Source of the DNA: Gluconobacter sp. P1C6_b
Lineage (GTDB): Bacteria > Pseudomonadota > Alphaproteobacteria > Acetobacterales > Acetobacteraceae
Assembly (NCBI RefSeq): GCF_018811945.1
Contig: NZ_JACRVU010000011.1
Coordinates: 44,690-108,689 of the forward strand
Length of the DNA stretch: 64,000 bases
Direction of reading: 5' to 3'
Below, in pieces: positions 1-7,298 of this stretch (position 1 is its first letter; every line of letters begins with the position of its first letter). A program made the position numbers and the translations under genes. Below the pieces are notes generated by a model, which saw only the letters and a list, made by a program, of their open reading frames with translations, searched no databases and was not told the origin of the DNA.

Positions 1-480
1 CTGGATGCCGCGCTGATCGTTCGACCGCCTTTCGGGTTGATGCCGTACATGCAGTGGCATCCTGTCGTGCAGCAGGATTATGTCATGATCGTTCCAGCAC
101 ATATCCAAGGCACGGACTGGCGGCAGGTCCTCGAAGAGGAGCCTTTCATTCGTTATGACAGCCGGTCCTTCGGAGGACGTACGCTCGATCGGTTCCTCAG
201 AATGCAGGGAATTGCTCCCCATGAGGTTATCGAGACTGAAGAACTTCACACGATCCTGCAGATGGTCGCCAACAATATGGGGTGCTCGATTGTACCTTAT
301 ATCTTTGCGGTCAGCGTCGTGCCGAATATCCGTATCCTGCGGCTGGGAGACCAGAAGGTCGGGCGGGAAGTGGGGGTTATGACCTTGCGCGGCCGAATGA
401 CGGAAGGGTGCAAAGTTTTGATCAGGCATCTGGATGAAGCGGCCCGAAGCAATACTCCCCCTCAGGCACTGATATCGTGA
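1..480 (+). CDS. LysR-type transcriptional regulator, C-terminal part (5' end outside window)
   Basis: The reading frame is open from base 1 and ends in TGA at 478-480, so only the 3' portion is present. The translation matches the substrate-binding domain of LysR regulators: an edge strand (DAALIVRPPFG), a hinge region (FIRYDSRSFGGRTLDRFL), and a late strand with a glycine-bearing turn (VANNMGCSIVPYIF). The N-terminal helix-turn-helix lies outside the window. Its target and ligand cannot be inferred from this fragment. The next gene to the right is a broken CapA-like gene, so there is no functional link to the amino-sugar operon. The family call is firm; the role is unknown. Confidence 0.75.
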   Translation: MDAALIVRPPFGLMPYMQWHPVVQQDYVMIVPAHIQGTDWRQVLEEEPFIRYDSRSFGGRTLDRFLRMQGIAPHEVIETEELHTILQMVANNMGCSIVPYIFAVSVVPNIRILRLGDQKVGREVGVMTLRGRMTEGCKVLIRHLDEAARSNTPPQALIS

Positions 481-572
481 AAAACCTTCAGGCTGTTCCG
501 CCCTTGTGGGCTGCCTGACCCAGGCCGAGCGTGACTGGATGGATCTCCAGACTTTCGAGCTTTCCGTTCTGA

Positions 573-875
573 TTAGGTGCCGATCGGCATGATGGTTTCC
601 CAGAAGCGTATCTCGGCGGGAAAACCTTTCACGTCGTTGTTGCAGCGGGTCTTGTAGAACTGATGGTGCGTCAGGTCAGGGCTGATGCGGTTGGCCATAT
701 AGGATTCGACCGGGAGGTGCTCCACGAGTTCATTCTGTCCGATGAAATTGCCCAGACTGTAGAAGATCGGCTTGCCATTATGGATTTCGAGGCCCCGTAA
801 CAGATGCGGTCCGTGACAGGCAACGATATCCGCACCGGCATCGAGCGTGCGGGTAAAAAAAGGATTCATGCCGCC
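573..875 (-). pseudogene. CapA-family (poly-gamma-glutamate/capsule synthesis-like metallophosphatase) C-terminal fragment
   Basis: Reading leftward from about 875 to the TAA at 573-575, the translation carries the CapA-family signature of a conserved Asp-Ile-Val-x-x-His-x-Pro-His block followed by a lone Asn-Phe (DAGADIVACHGPH, then KPIFYSLGNFIGQNE). These are metal-site motifs of the calcineurin-like CapA fold. Only about 100 residues remain out of the usual 350 or more. The 5' end is replaced at about 875 by a transposase remnant on the opposite strand. It is a dead 3' fragment. The exact breakpoint is uncertain because the first ten codons of the longest frame already belong to the transposase segment. 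Confidence 0.7.
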
Positions 876-1131
876 TGACTGCTCGCACCAAAGGCGGCAT
901 GAATACAAAGCTGCATGCCGTGACCGACTGCAATGGGAGATCTCTGAGCTTCTTCATAACCGCAGGTCAGATCCGCGATTACACAGGGGCCGTCATAAAC
1001 GCCGCAACCGCATCGAGATCATGTTCGGAAGGCTCAAGGACTGGAGGCGGGTCGCCACTCGCTATGACAGATGCCCGACTGTTTTCTTCTCAGCCATCTG
1101 CCTCGCCACAACCGTCATGTTCTGGCTATGA
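875..1131 (+). pseudogene. IS5-family transposase remnant with internal deletion
   Basis: Two pieces of one transposase are visible in different frames. From about 881 frame 2 reads ARTKGGMNTKLHAVTDCNG followed by a segment ending TAGQIRDYTGA, the region around the first catalytic Asp of IS5-type DDE transposases. From about 1009 frame 1 reads RRNRIEIMFGRLKDWRRVAT and continues to TTVMFWL with a stop at 1129-1131, the conserved C-terminus carrying the catalytic Glu. The middle of the protein, including the second Asp, is missing and the frame changes at the deletion near 990-1005. The element cannot be active. No clear terminal inverted repeats were found. Confidence 0.8.
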
Positions 1132-1213
1132 GGCCTGAGCCTTGCGCCCAAGCACTTAGTCTGCTCTCCGAGCGGGTTTTCTACGTTTTGGCATTCAAAA
1201 AAAACGGACAGTG

Positions 1214-1957
1214 TCATCTCGTTCTCCGCTTCCAGTCTCTGGCTGCGGCTGTGTCCAGAATGATCGTGGTGTTGTCATGAAGACGGATCGCGGAGGCACT
1301 TACGGTCTGGCTTATAGGGCCGTTCAGAGCTTCATTGACAATTGCCGCCTTTCCTTCCCCGACAGCTACCAGCACAAGGCGCCTCGCATCAAGGATCGTG
1401 CCCACTCCCATGGTCAGGGCGCGGGGGGGGACACGCTCCGGATCATTGCCGAACATGCCGCTGTTCTGGCGTCGTGTGACTTCATCGAGATGTACAACCC
1501 GTGTTCGGCTGTCGAACGCGGACGGGGGCTCGTTGAAACCAATATGACCGGTCTCGCCAATGCCCAGAAGTTGCAGGTCAATGCCACCTGCCGCATGGAT
1601 AGCCGCTTCATAACGCGCACATTCCACCTCCAGATCCGGTGCAATGCCGTTTGGAACATGCGCCCGATTTGCGGGCATGTTCACATGAGCGAACAGATGA
1701 TCCTGCATGTAGTGATGGTATGAATTCGGATCCGTAGGCGCCAGGCCAACATATTCGTCCAGATTGAAAGAGGTCGTACCGGAAAAATCCAGTGCGCCTG
1801 CCTCATGCTGCTGCACCAGAAGCCGATAGATATTTTCCATTGTACGGCCCGTCGCCAAACCGAGAACAGGTGTGGAAGATCTGCAGATCTCATCCGTGAT
1901 CATGTCGGCGGCGCACAGGAAGGCCTGCTCGGGGCTGTCGGTGACAATGACATTCAT
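1214..1957 (-). CDS. nagB: Glucosamine-6-phosphate deaminase NagB
   Basis: This 247-residue cytoplasmic enzyme converts glucosamine-6-phosphate to fructose-6-phosphate and ammonia, the last step of amino-sugar breakdown. The sequence shows the NagB/6-phosphogluconolactonase fold: the phosphate loop GLATGRT, the catalytic-region Asp in FNLDEYVGL, the GIGETGHIGFNEP block and the Asn/His pair of the active site. I place the start at 1957, with AGGA eleven bases upstream; an ATG three codons earlier (1966) is possible. It is the last gene of the leftward operon, after the transporter at 2076-3365. A run of eight C residues on the coding strand (1423-1430) is prone to slippage, but the frame is intact. 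Confidence 0.93.
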   Translation of the reverse strand: MNVIVTDSPEQAFLCAADMITDEICRSSTPVLGLATGRTMENIYRLLVQQHEAGALDFSGTTSFNLDEYVGLAPTDPNSYHHYMQDHLFAHVNMPANRAHVPNGIAPDLEVECARYEAAIHAAGGIDLQLLGIGETGHIGFNEPPSAFDSRTRVVHLDEVTRRQNSGMFGNDPERVPPRALTMGVGTILDARRLVLVAVGEGKAAIVNEALNGPISQTVSASAIRLHDNTTIILDTAAARDWKRRTR

Positions 1958-2075
1958 GGGGTGCATCAATCCTGTATGATGTATCACGTTTGGCGCTCTG
2001 CGTTGAAATCTGTCAGCAGAACTGGCGCAATGATGCTGTGGTTACGCAGGACGTGCCTGCTATCAGGATGTGACA

Positions 2076-3365
2076 TCATGGTTTCTGATCCAGAGGCAGG
2101 AGGCCAGTCTGACCATAACGTCGCGCATAGATCAGAATGGCAAGATAGGATGGTAGAACAAGCAGGGCGAACATCGCCTGAAACCCGATCACGGGTTTCA
2201 TGACGACATAAATCTGCGGAATGACGGCACCCCCGCTATACGCCATGACAAGCAGTGCGGACGCCAGCGGCGTCCATGAACCTGCGCCACGGATTGCAAT
2301 CGGGAAGATTGTGGGCATCAGCATGGCGTTGGCAACCCCGAGAAGTGCCACGCAGAGTACAGAAACATAGCCATGCGTCAGGAAGGCTATGACTGTGAGC
2401 ATCCCTCCCAGAATGCAGGCCAGTTCCATGAGCCGTTCCTGTGTCAGGACGCGTGGAACAATCACAAAGCCGGCCACGTATCCCCCCAGCATTGCAGTGA
2501 GGGTCAGAGAGGTGAAGAATCGGGTCTGGCTGAGCGGCAGACCAAAGCCCTGTCCATAAGTGCCGATGGCATCCCCCGCCATGACTTCAATGCCGACATA
2601 CAGGAACATGGCGGCAATTCCGAAGATCAGATGTGGCCGGAAAATACGCCCACTCCTTTCCCGTGGGCCCGGCAGGGCCGGCGCCTGAAGATCGGGGAGG
2701 CGACAAATCGCCACACCGATTGCCGTTACAAGCAGAATGACGGCCATCGTCATGTAAGGGGCATAAATGGCCCGGACAAAACTTGTGAGGATCGCGTTGC
2801 GCGCTGCAGGATCTGTCGCGTCCTGTACGCGTTGGGAAATGCTGCCGATATCCCCCATAACCAGCGTCGCAAGAACAATCGGCGCAAGGATCCCGGCGCA
2901 TTTGTTGCATACACCCATGATGGCGATACGCTGTGCGGCCCGCTCCGGCGGTCCGAGCAGGCTGACGAGAGGATTGATGACTACCTGCATCAGCGAGAGG
3001 CCAGCCCCCATGACCAGAAGACCGCTCAGCGCTCCTTCATAAAGGTGCATCGCAATGAACTGTCCAAACAGCGCCACGCCAGCGGCACAGAGCAGAAGTG
3101 ATACCGAAAGCCCTCTGCGCAAGCCCAGTTTCCGGGCCAGAAAAGACGCAGGCAGGGAAAACAGGAAATAGGAGAAATAGAACACCATCGGGACAAGAAA
3201 GGCACTTGTATCACTGAGATCGAACGCCACACGCACAAACGAAATCAGTGGTCCATTCATCCAGGTCACGAAACCCATGATGAAGAAGATTGCCGCCGCA
3301 ACAGCCAGAGGCCCTGGGCCATAACGGCCGGTAAGGCCTTCGTTGATCTGTGTGGTTTCTGTCAT
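2076..3365 (-). CDS. nagP: FucP/NagP-like MFS sugar transporter (probable N-acetylglucosamine importer)
   Basis: The 429-residue protein has about twelve hydrophobic segments and resembles the fucose:proton symporter (FHS) branch of MFS, which includes the N-acetylglucosamine permease NagP. Typical features are the N-terminal FIMGFVTWMNGPL helix and the basic loop after helix 2 (FLARKLGLRRG). Its start ATG overlaps the stop codon of the kinase gene (ATGA at 3362-3365), which implies coupled translation. Its position between a kinase and nagB supports uptake of unphosphorylated N-acetylglucosamine across the inner membrane. A broken paralogue lies at 12277-12650. The substrate is inferred from context. 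Confidence 0.85.
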   Translation of the reverse strand: MTETTQINEGLTGRYGPGPLAVAAAIFFIMGFVTWMNGPLISFVRVAFDLSDTSAFLVPMVFYFSYFLFSLPASFLARKLGLRRGLSVSLLLCAAGVALFGQFIAMHLYEGALSGLLVMGAGLSLMQVVINPLVSLLGPPERAAQRIAIMGVCNKCAGILAPIVLATLVMGDIGSISQRVQDATDPAARNAILTSFVRAIYAPYMTMAVILLVTAIGVAICRLPDLQAPALPGPRERSGRIFRPHLIFGIAAMFLYVGIEVMAGDAIGTYGQGFGLPLSQTRFFTSLTLTAMLGGYVAGFVIVPRVLTQERLMELACILGGMLTVIAFLTHGYVSVLCVALLGVANAMLMPTIFPIAIRGAGSWTPLASALLVMAYSGGAVIPQIYVVMKPVIGFQAMFALLVLPSYLAILIYARRYGQTGLLPLDQKP

Positions 3366-4378
3366 GATGTCAGCCCCGCAGCACGGAGGGTCCGGGAGGT
3401 CCGGTCGATCCAGTCGTCATCGGGGTGCCAGCCAGCCATACGTGCGGCATTGAGCAGCCCTCCTCCGACCGGAGGAAGACGGGGCTGGACGGGCGCGCCA
3501 TGCCGGGCCGTGATGATGTCGCGGAGGAACTGGCTCTGGAAGGTTCCGCCAGCATAACTCCATGGCAGCAGGGTCCCGGAAAACTGGCGCTGTGCGGCAT
3601 CGATATGGGCACCTAGATGATCCGCAGCGTCACGCATCAGCCGTCTAGCCGGTTCAAGCCCCTGCTCGGCCAGATCCGACACATGCCGGGCAAGCGCTGC
3701 AACACTGGCCCGCGGGTGTTCGAGCGCTCCATACCATGCCAGGAGCGCCGTCCCACATGCCTCTCTCTTGATTGGCAGCCCCATGGCGCCTGCAAAGGGT
3801 TCGAGAAAGGCCTGATCCTCCTGATTGCGACCGTCCAGAAGCATGGTGAGAAGAGACAGTGCCTGACGACCGATCCAGAAAGCACTGCCCTCGTCACCGA
3901 ACAGCCCGCCCCAGCCGCCAACCTTGATCTGGTTGCCTCTGCCATCTGTCGCCCATGCAACGGAGCCCGTGCCGGACAGGAGGAGAACACCTGCGCGCCC
4001 ACCGAAAGCTCCTGTACACGCCATTTCCACATCACCGGTAAAGCTGAAAGGTCGCGCAAAAGCGTTCCTGACGACTTCCTCCTGTTTGCGGCCCAGAACG
4101 CGGGTTTCGCCATACCCCGCAATCCCCAGCGAGAGGGTCTCCGTTGTGGAGGGGATCCGGGCGAGCAGGGACTGTAGAACCGTCTGCCAGTCGCTCTGGT
4201 CGAAAGGATTGGAACCCGCTTCCCGCATCACCGGTCCCAGTGTTCCGTCCCTGCCAAGCACCACCAGAAGTGTTTTTGTCCCCCCGCCATCTATTGCTGC
4301 GATGCTGGAAACAGGGGCAGACGCGGGTGTCCGTGAAACCGGGGGCGGGGACTGCAGGATCGGGTGAGTGACTGTCAT
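3362..4378 (-). CDS. nagK: BadF/BadG/BcrA/BcrD-type ATPase, probable N-acetylglucosamine kinase
   Basis: The 338-residue protein belongs to the ASKHA kinase fold. It has the phosphate-1 motif AAIDGGGTKT near residue 30, a second phosphate loop (LLLSGTGSVAWAT) and the GGWGGLFGDEGSAFWIG block that is diagnostic for eukaryote-type N-acetylglucosamine kinases and BadF-like ATPases. It would phosphorylate imported N-acetylglucosamine at C6, supplying NagA and NagB. It is translationally coupled to the downstream transporter and follows the exported protein gene after 76 bases. A small hairpin (GCGTGG-aaat-CCACGC, 4426-4441) lies in that gap. Confidence 0.83.
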   Translation of the reverse strand: MTVTHPILQSPPPVSRTPASAPVSSIAAIDGGGTKTLLVVLGRDGTLGPVMREAGSNPFDQSDWQTVLQSLLARIPSTTETLSLGIAGYGETRVLGRKQEEVVRNAFARPFSFTGDVEMACTGAFGGRAGVLLLSGTGSVAWATDGRGNQIKVGGWGGLFGDEGSAFWIGRQALSLLTMLLDGRNQEDQAFLEPFAGAMGLPIKREACGTALLAWYGALEHPRASVAALARHVSDLAEQGLEPARRLMRDAADHLGAHIDAAQRQFSGTLLPWSYAGGTFQSQFLRDIITARHGAPVQPRLPPVGGGLLNAARMAGWHPDDDWIDRTSRTLRAAGLTS

Positions 4379-4425
4379 ATCGGGGCGTTTCGTTCGAAGC
4401 GGAGGAAGCAGTTACGGGAAGCAGT

Positions 4426-4441
4426 GCGTGGAAATCCACGC
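4426..4441 (-). other. Small intergenic hairpin upstream of nagK
   Basis: Six G/C-rich base pairs (GCGTGG and CCACGC) flank an AAAT loop, with one further T-A pair. It lies inside an operon and has no T-run, so it could be an mRNA processing or stability element rather than a terminator. No function is shown. Confidence 0.3.
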
Positions 4442-4454
4442 AGGGCGCATGATG

Positions 4455-6002
4455 CTATCGGGCAAGAGTGAACACGATTTTGGAAAAATGACCTCCATCA
4501 TAACGGATCACAACGTCTTTCCGGCTGATAAGACTTTCTGCGCTCCTCGCATCGGTCTGGACCTGAAGCCGCATGTTGCCGACGATCCAGAGATTGTTAT
4601 TGATTTTCAGCGTGTCCTGACAGGGGTCATGCAGTGAGAACGCCACATGATCTTTCCAGGACACCAGAGCGACTCCCTGTTCGATCCTGACATCTGCTGC
4701 TGGTGTATCCGAGATCCGAAGGGTGCCAATATGCCCGCAGGATGCTCGCCACTGCATGGCCAGGGGATGATACTGCGATTTGGTATCCACGCCGCGCTGC
4801 AGATTTGCCGCTTCCCCGCCGAGCAGCATGTCACGGTCCACTTTGGCGCTGACGCTCCGGCGGCTGTCGATCCGGCGTGCCACATCATGTGGCTGTCGGA
4901 GTGTCAGAAAGTCATTCCTGAGACCGGCAGGCAGTGTGGCCTTGAGAAAGACGAATGTTGGCGCAAACCACAGATCTGCCAGATGGGGCGTTTCAACTGT
5001 TATTGTCGCGGGGAGCGGGGCGCTCGCACGTGGCACGAACGTCCCGATCCAGTCCCCCAGTAACGCGACGTAGCTTTCCATATCCATGCCATAGGCACGG
5101 TCATAAGGACCTGAAAGGTTTTTCATGGGCGCGCTGTAGAATGCGGCGATGTCCGTCCACAGATGTCGGGAAATGTCTTCTCCCTCTGATCGTATCATCG
5201 CGGTCGATCCATAGCGCCGCCATAGACCCAGCCCGAACAGATCCACGCCATAATAGGTTGGCGAGTTATATTCCATGAAAGACTGGTTCTGGTGGAAGAT
5301 GGCCACCGTGTCCTGAATCCACCGGTCCCGGACATCTGCCAGCGCTCTGTCGTGTCTGTAGACTGCATCCTCGTCGAGGAGTTGTCCGAACATGATCGCA
5401 ATATTCGTATAGGACGGGGCAAGACGTTTGTTGTGTAACTCGCCCTGCACAGCCTGATGAATGGACTCATGAAGCCGGTTGCGCAGAGCTGGCGAAAGGC
5501 GGCTCCCAAAGACATGCAGCATCAGGGCAAACTCTGAACCGATGAATTCCCGCCAGTTGGGATCATATTCATTCCAGGCAACAGCTTTTTCCGTTGGAAG
5601 AGGTTCGTCGGGAGAACGGCGGAAACTTCCGGCCCACGCAGCCTCATCTTTCATTTCCTCAGACGCCGGATACTGATTGTCGAGAATGACGTTCACAATA
5701 TGCGCTGCGCGCTGCTGGTCAGTAGGGCCGTGGCGCATCATGAGCGCAAACGCATACCAACTGCTTTCCCGGATCGGATGCGATACTGGATGCGAGGAAC
5801 TCAGCACCGTACCGCGCAGCAGACCGACAGCAGGATCATAAAGGCTGTCCATGGAGGCCATGGCCTCGCGAAAAATCCAGCTCTGACGAACATCGCGGGA
5901 AGCCGGGGGTTCAGAGGTGCCCCATGCCGGAAGCGGAATCATTGCACTGGCGCCAAGGCACACAGAGAGCGACAGGGAGCGGCGAAAGCGTGATGAGAAC
6001 AT
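4455..6002 (-). CDS. Exported protein of unknown function, possible alpha/alpha-toroid enzyme
   Basis: The protein is 515 residues with a signal peptide (Arg-rich start, hydrophobic stretch, then a small-residue cleavage region near PLPAWGTS), so it acts in the periplasm or outside. The start at 6002 follows the nagX stop by 29 bases; longer in-frame starts would run into nagX and destroy the signal peptide. The middle is rich in amphipathic helices and holds strongly patterned aromatic motifs (FMEYNSPTYYGVDLFGLGLW at about 255-275, then GPYDRAYGMDMESYVALLGDW). The C-terminal third looks beta-rich. Helical first half plus beta C-terminus recalls polysaccharide lyases and heparinase-like enzymes, but I recognise no catalytic set. 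It belongs to the amino-sugar operon, so a role in releasing or modifying amino-sugar glycans is an inference. Confidence 0.7.
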   Translation of the reverse strand: MFSSRFRRSLSLSVCLGASAMIPLPAWGTSEPPASRDVRQSWIFREAMASMDSLYDPAVGLLRGTVLSSSHPVSHPIRESSWYAFALMMRHGPTDQQRAAHIVNVILDNQYPASEEMKDEAAWAGSFRRSPDEPLPTEKAVAWNEYDPNWREFIGSEFALMLHVFGSRLSPALRNRLHESIHQAVQGELHNKRLAPSYTNIAIMFGQLLDEDAVYRHDRALADVRDRWIQDTVAIFHQNQSFMEYNSPTYYGVDLFGLGLWRRYGSTAMIRSEGEDISRHLWTDIAAFYSAPMKNLSGPYDRAYGMDMESYVALLGDWIGTFVPRASAPLPATITVETPHLADLWFAPTFVFLKATLPAGLRNDFLTLRQPHDVARRIDSRRSVSAKVDRDMLLGGEAANLQRGVDTKSQYHPLAMQWRASCGHIGTLRISDTPAADVRIEQGVALVSWKDHVAFSLHDPCQDTLKINNNLWIVGNMRLQVQTDARSAESLISRKDVVIRYDGGHFSKIVFTLAR

Positions 6003-6031
6003 GGACGCAATATCTCCAGTCAGGACTGTCT

Positions 6032-7237
6032 TCAAATTTTTAGAAAAATGCGTCGCCGCCAGAGCAGCATGTTCAGTATGAAGCACAGTCCCACATAGAT
6101 GAGCGCCCATGCCAGTGTGGCCGTTTTTCCCGCACCGAACACTCCGAAACTGTGCTCATAGCTCCACTGCCATAAGGTGACGGGAACTTCCCCCTCACGC
6201 ACGGTCAGTGTCGTCATCAGACCATGTCCAAGTTCCGAAAAAACATAGGCGACAATGGCATTTGCACCGAAAATGACAGCACCTGTGCAGACAGTCTGCG
6301 CCAGTCGAAAGCGCTCCTGGATCCGGCGGATGTCAAACAGTTCAACGCAGGCTGCAAGAAACAGGAATGATGCGCCGGCACACACGAGTGCATAGGAACT
6401 GGTCCAGAGGTTTTTGTTCAGGGGAAACAGGAAAGACCAGCTTGCCCCGGCGATAAACGTCGCACTGCCCAGCCAGAGAAGGTGGCGGACCTTCCGCCTG
6501 TTGTCTCTGTCCTGCATCACGAGGCCGCCCAGCAGGCCGAACAGCGTCGTGGCCAAGCTTGGAATTGTGCTCAGAAGCCCTTCCGGATCACGAAAGCCAT
6601 GATGGAGACGTCCGGTATGAAACAGGGTCTGCGTCAGGGAAACACAGGCCTGATCCAGCCAGTTGGCGAGATTATCATGAATGTCGAGAAGTGGAACATC
6701 CGACCCCGGCCATCCCAGCCCCGGCAGCGGCGTTCTGCAGAGCAGGATCCAGTATACCGCAAGCAGTCCTGCGGCCGTGAGAGCGATGGATCGGAAGGAT
6801 CTGACGTAGAGGTAAAACAGGACTGCGACAAAATAGCAGATGGCAATACGTTGGAGGACACCGAAATACCGCATCGTTGTCCAGCCGAATGTTGGAAACA
6901 CACTGATCAGGAGGCCGATTGCAAAAAGGATACAGGCCCTGCGTGCTGCCCGACGCAGGATTGCCGCATGCGATGTCTGCTCGCGAAAAGGCCGTCGCAT
7001 TGCGAAGATTACGGCGCTTCCCATCAGGAAAAGGAAATTTGGAAAGACCATGTCTGTCAGGGTCATGCCGTTCCAAGGGCTATGCTGAAGCTGCGAGAAC
7101 GTATGGGCCGCATCCATGCCGTCATTGACCAAAATCATAAAAGCTATCGTTAGTCCCCGGTCCACATCGATCGCGAGCGAACGATCGGATCGGGCCTCAA
7201 CGACAGAAATATCCTGCGCTGTATCGATCAGAGTCAT
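6032..7237 (-). CDS. nagX: NagX-like transmembrane acyltransferase (DUF5009 / heparan-alpha-glucosaminide N-acetyltransferase family)
   Basis: The 401-residue integral membrane protein has about ten hydrophobic segments. It opens with the family hallmark RSLAIDVDRGLTIAFMILVN, followed by a WNGMTLTDMVFPNFLFLMG segment holding the Asp-x-x-Phe-Pro-x-Phe motif. Relatives include lysosomal heparan N-acetyltransferase and bacterial NagX, which is repeatedly found in N-acetylglucosamine regulons. I place the start at 7237 because the family N-terminus begins about 25 residues later and upstream codons overlap the receptor gene. The exact acyl acceptor of bacterial NagX is not established. Confidence 0.82.
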   Translation of the reverse strand: MTLIDTAQDISVVEARSDRSLAIDVDRGLTIAFMILVNDGMDAAHTFSQLQHSPWNGMTLTDMVFPNFLFLMGSAVIFAMRRPFREQTSHAAILRRAARRACILFAIGLLISVFPTFGWTTMRYFGVLQRIAICYFVAVLFYLYVRSFRSIALTAAGLLAVYWILLCRTPLPGLGWPGSDVPLLDIHDNLANWLDQACVSLTQTLFHTGRLHHGFRDPEGLLSTIPSLATTLFGLLGGLVMQDRDNRRKVRHLLWLGSATFIAGASWSFLFPLNKNLWTSSYALVCAGASFLFLAACVELFDIRRIQERFRLAQTVCTGAVIFGANAIVAYVFSELGHGLMTTLTVREGEVPVTLWQWSYEHSFGVFGAGKTATLAWALIYVGLCFILNMLLWRRRIFLKI

Positions 7238-7298
7238 GGATGGACAGCTCCGTTCATTCCGGCTGCCTGTAACTGCCGGAAGCACCGTATGATCACAC

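Noticed and set aside
1423..1430. G8/C8 run inside nagB as a phase-variation site
   Set aside because: It encodes conserved Pro residues in an intact cytoplasmic enzyme. Eight bases is weak evidence without length variation.
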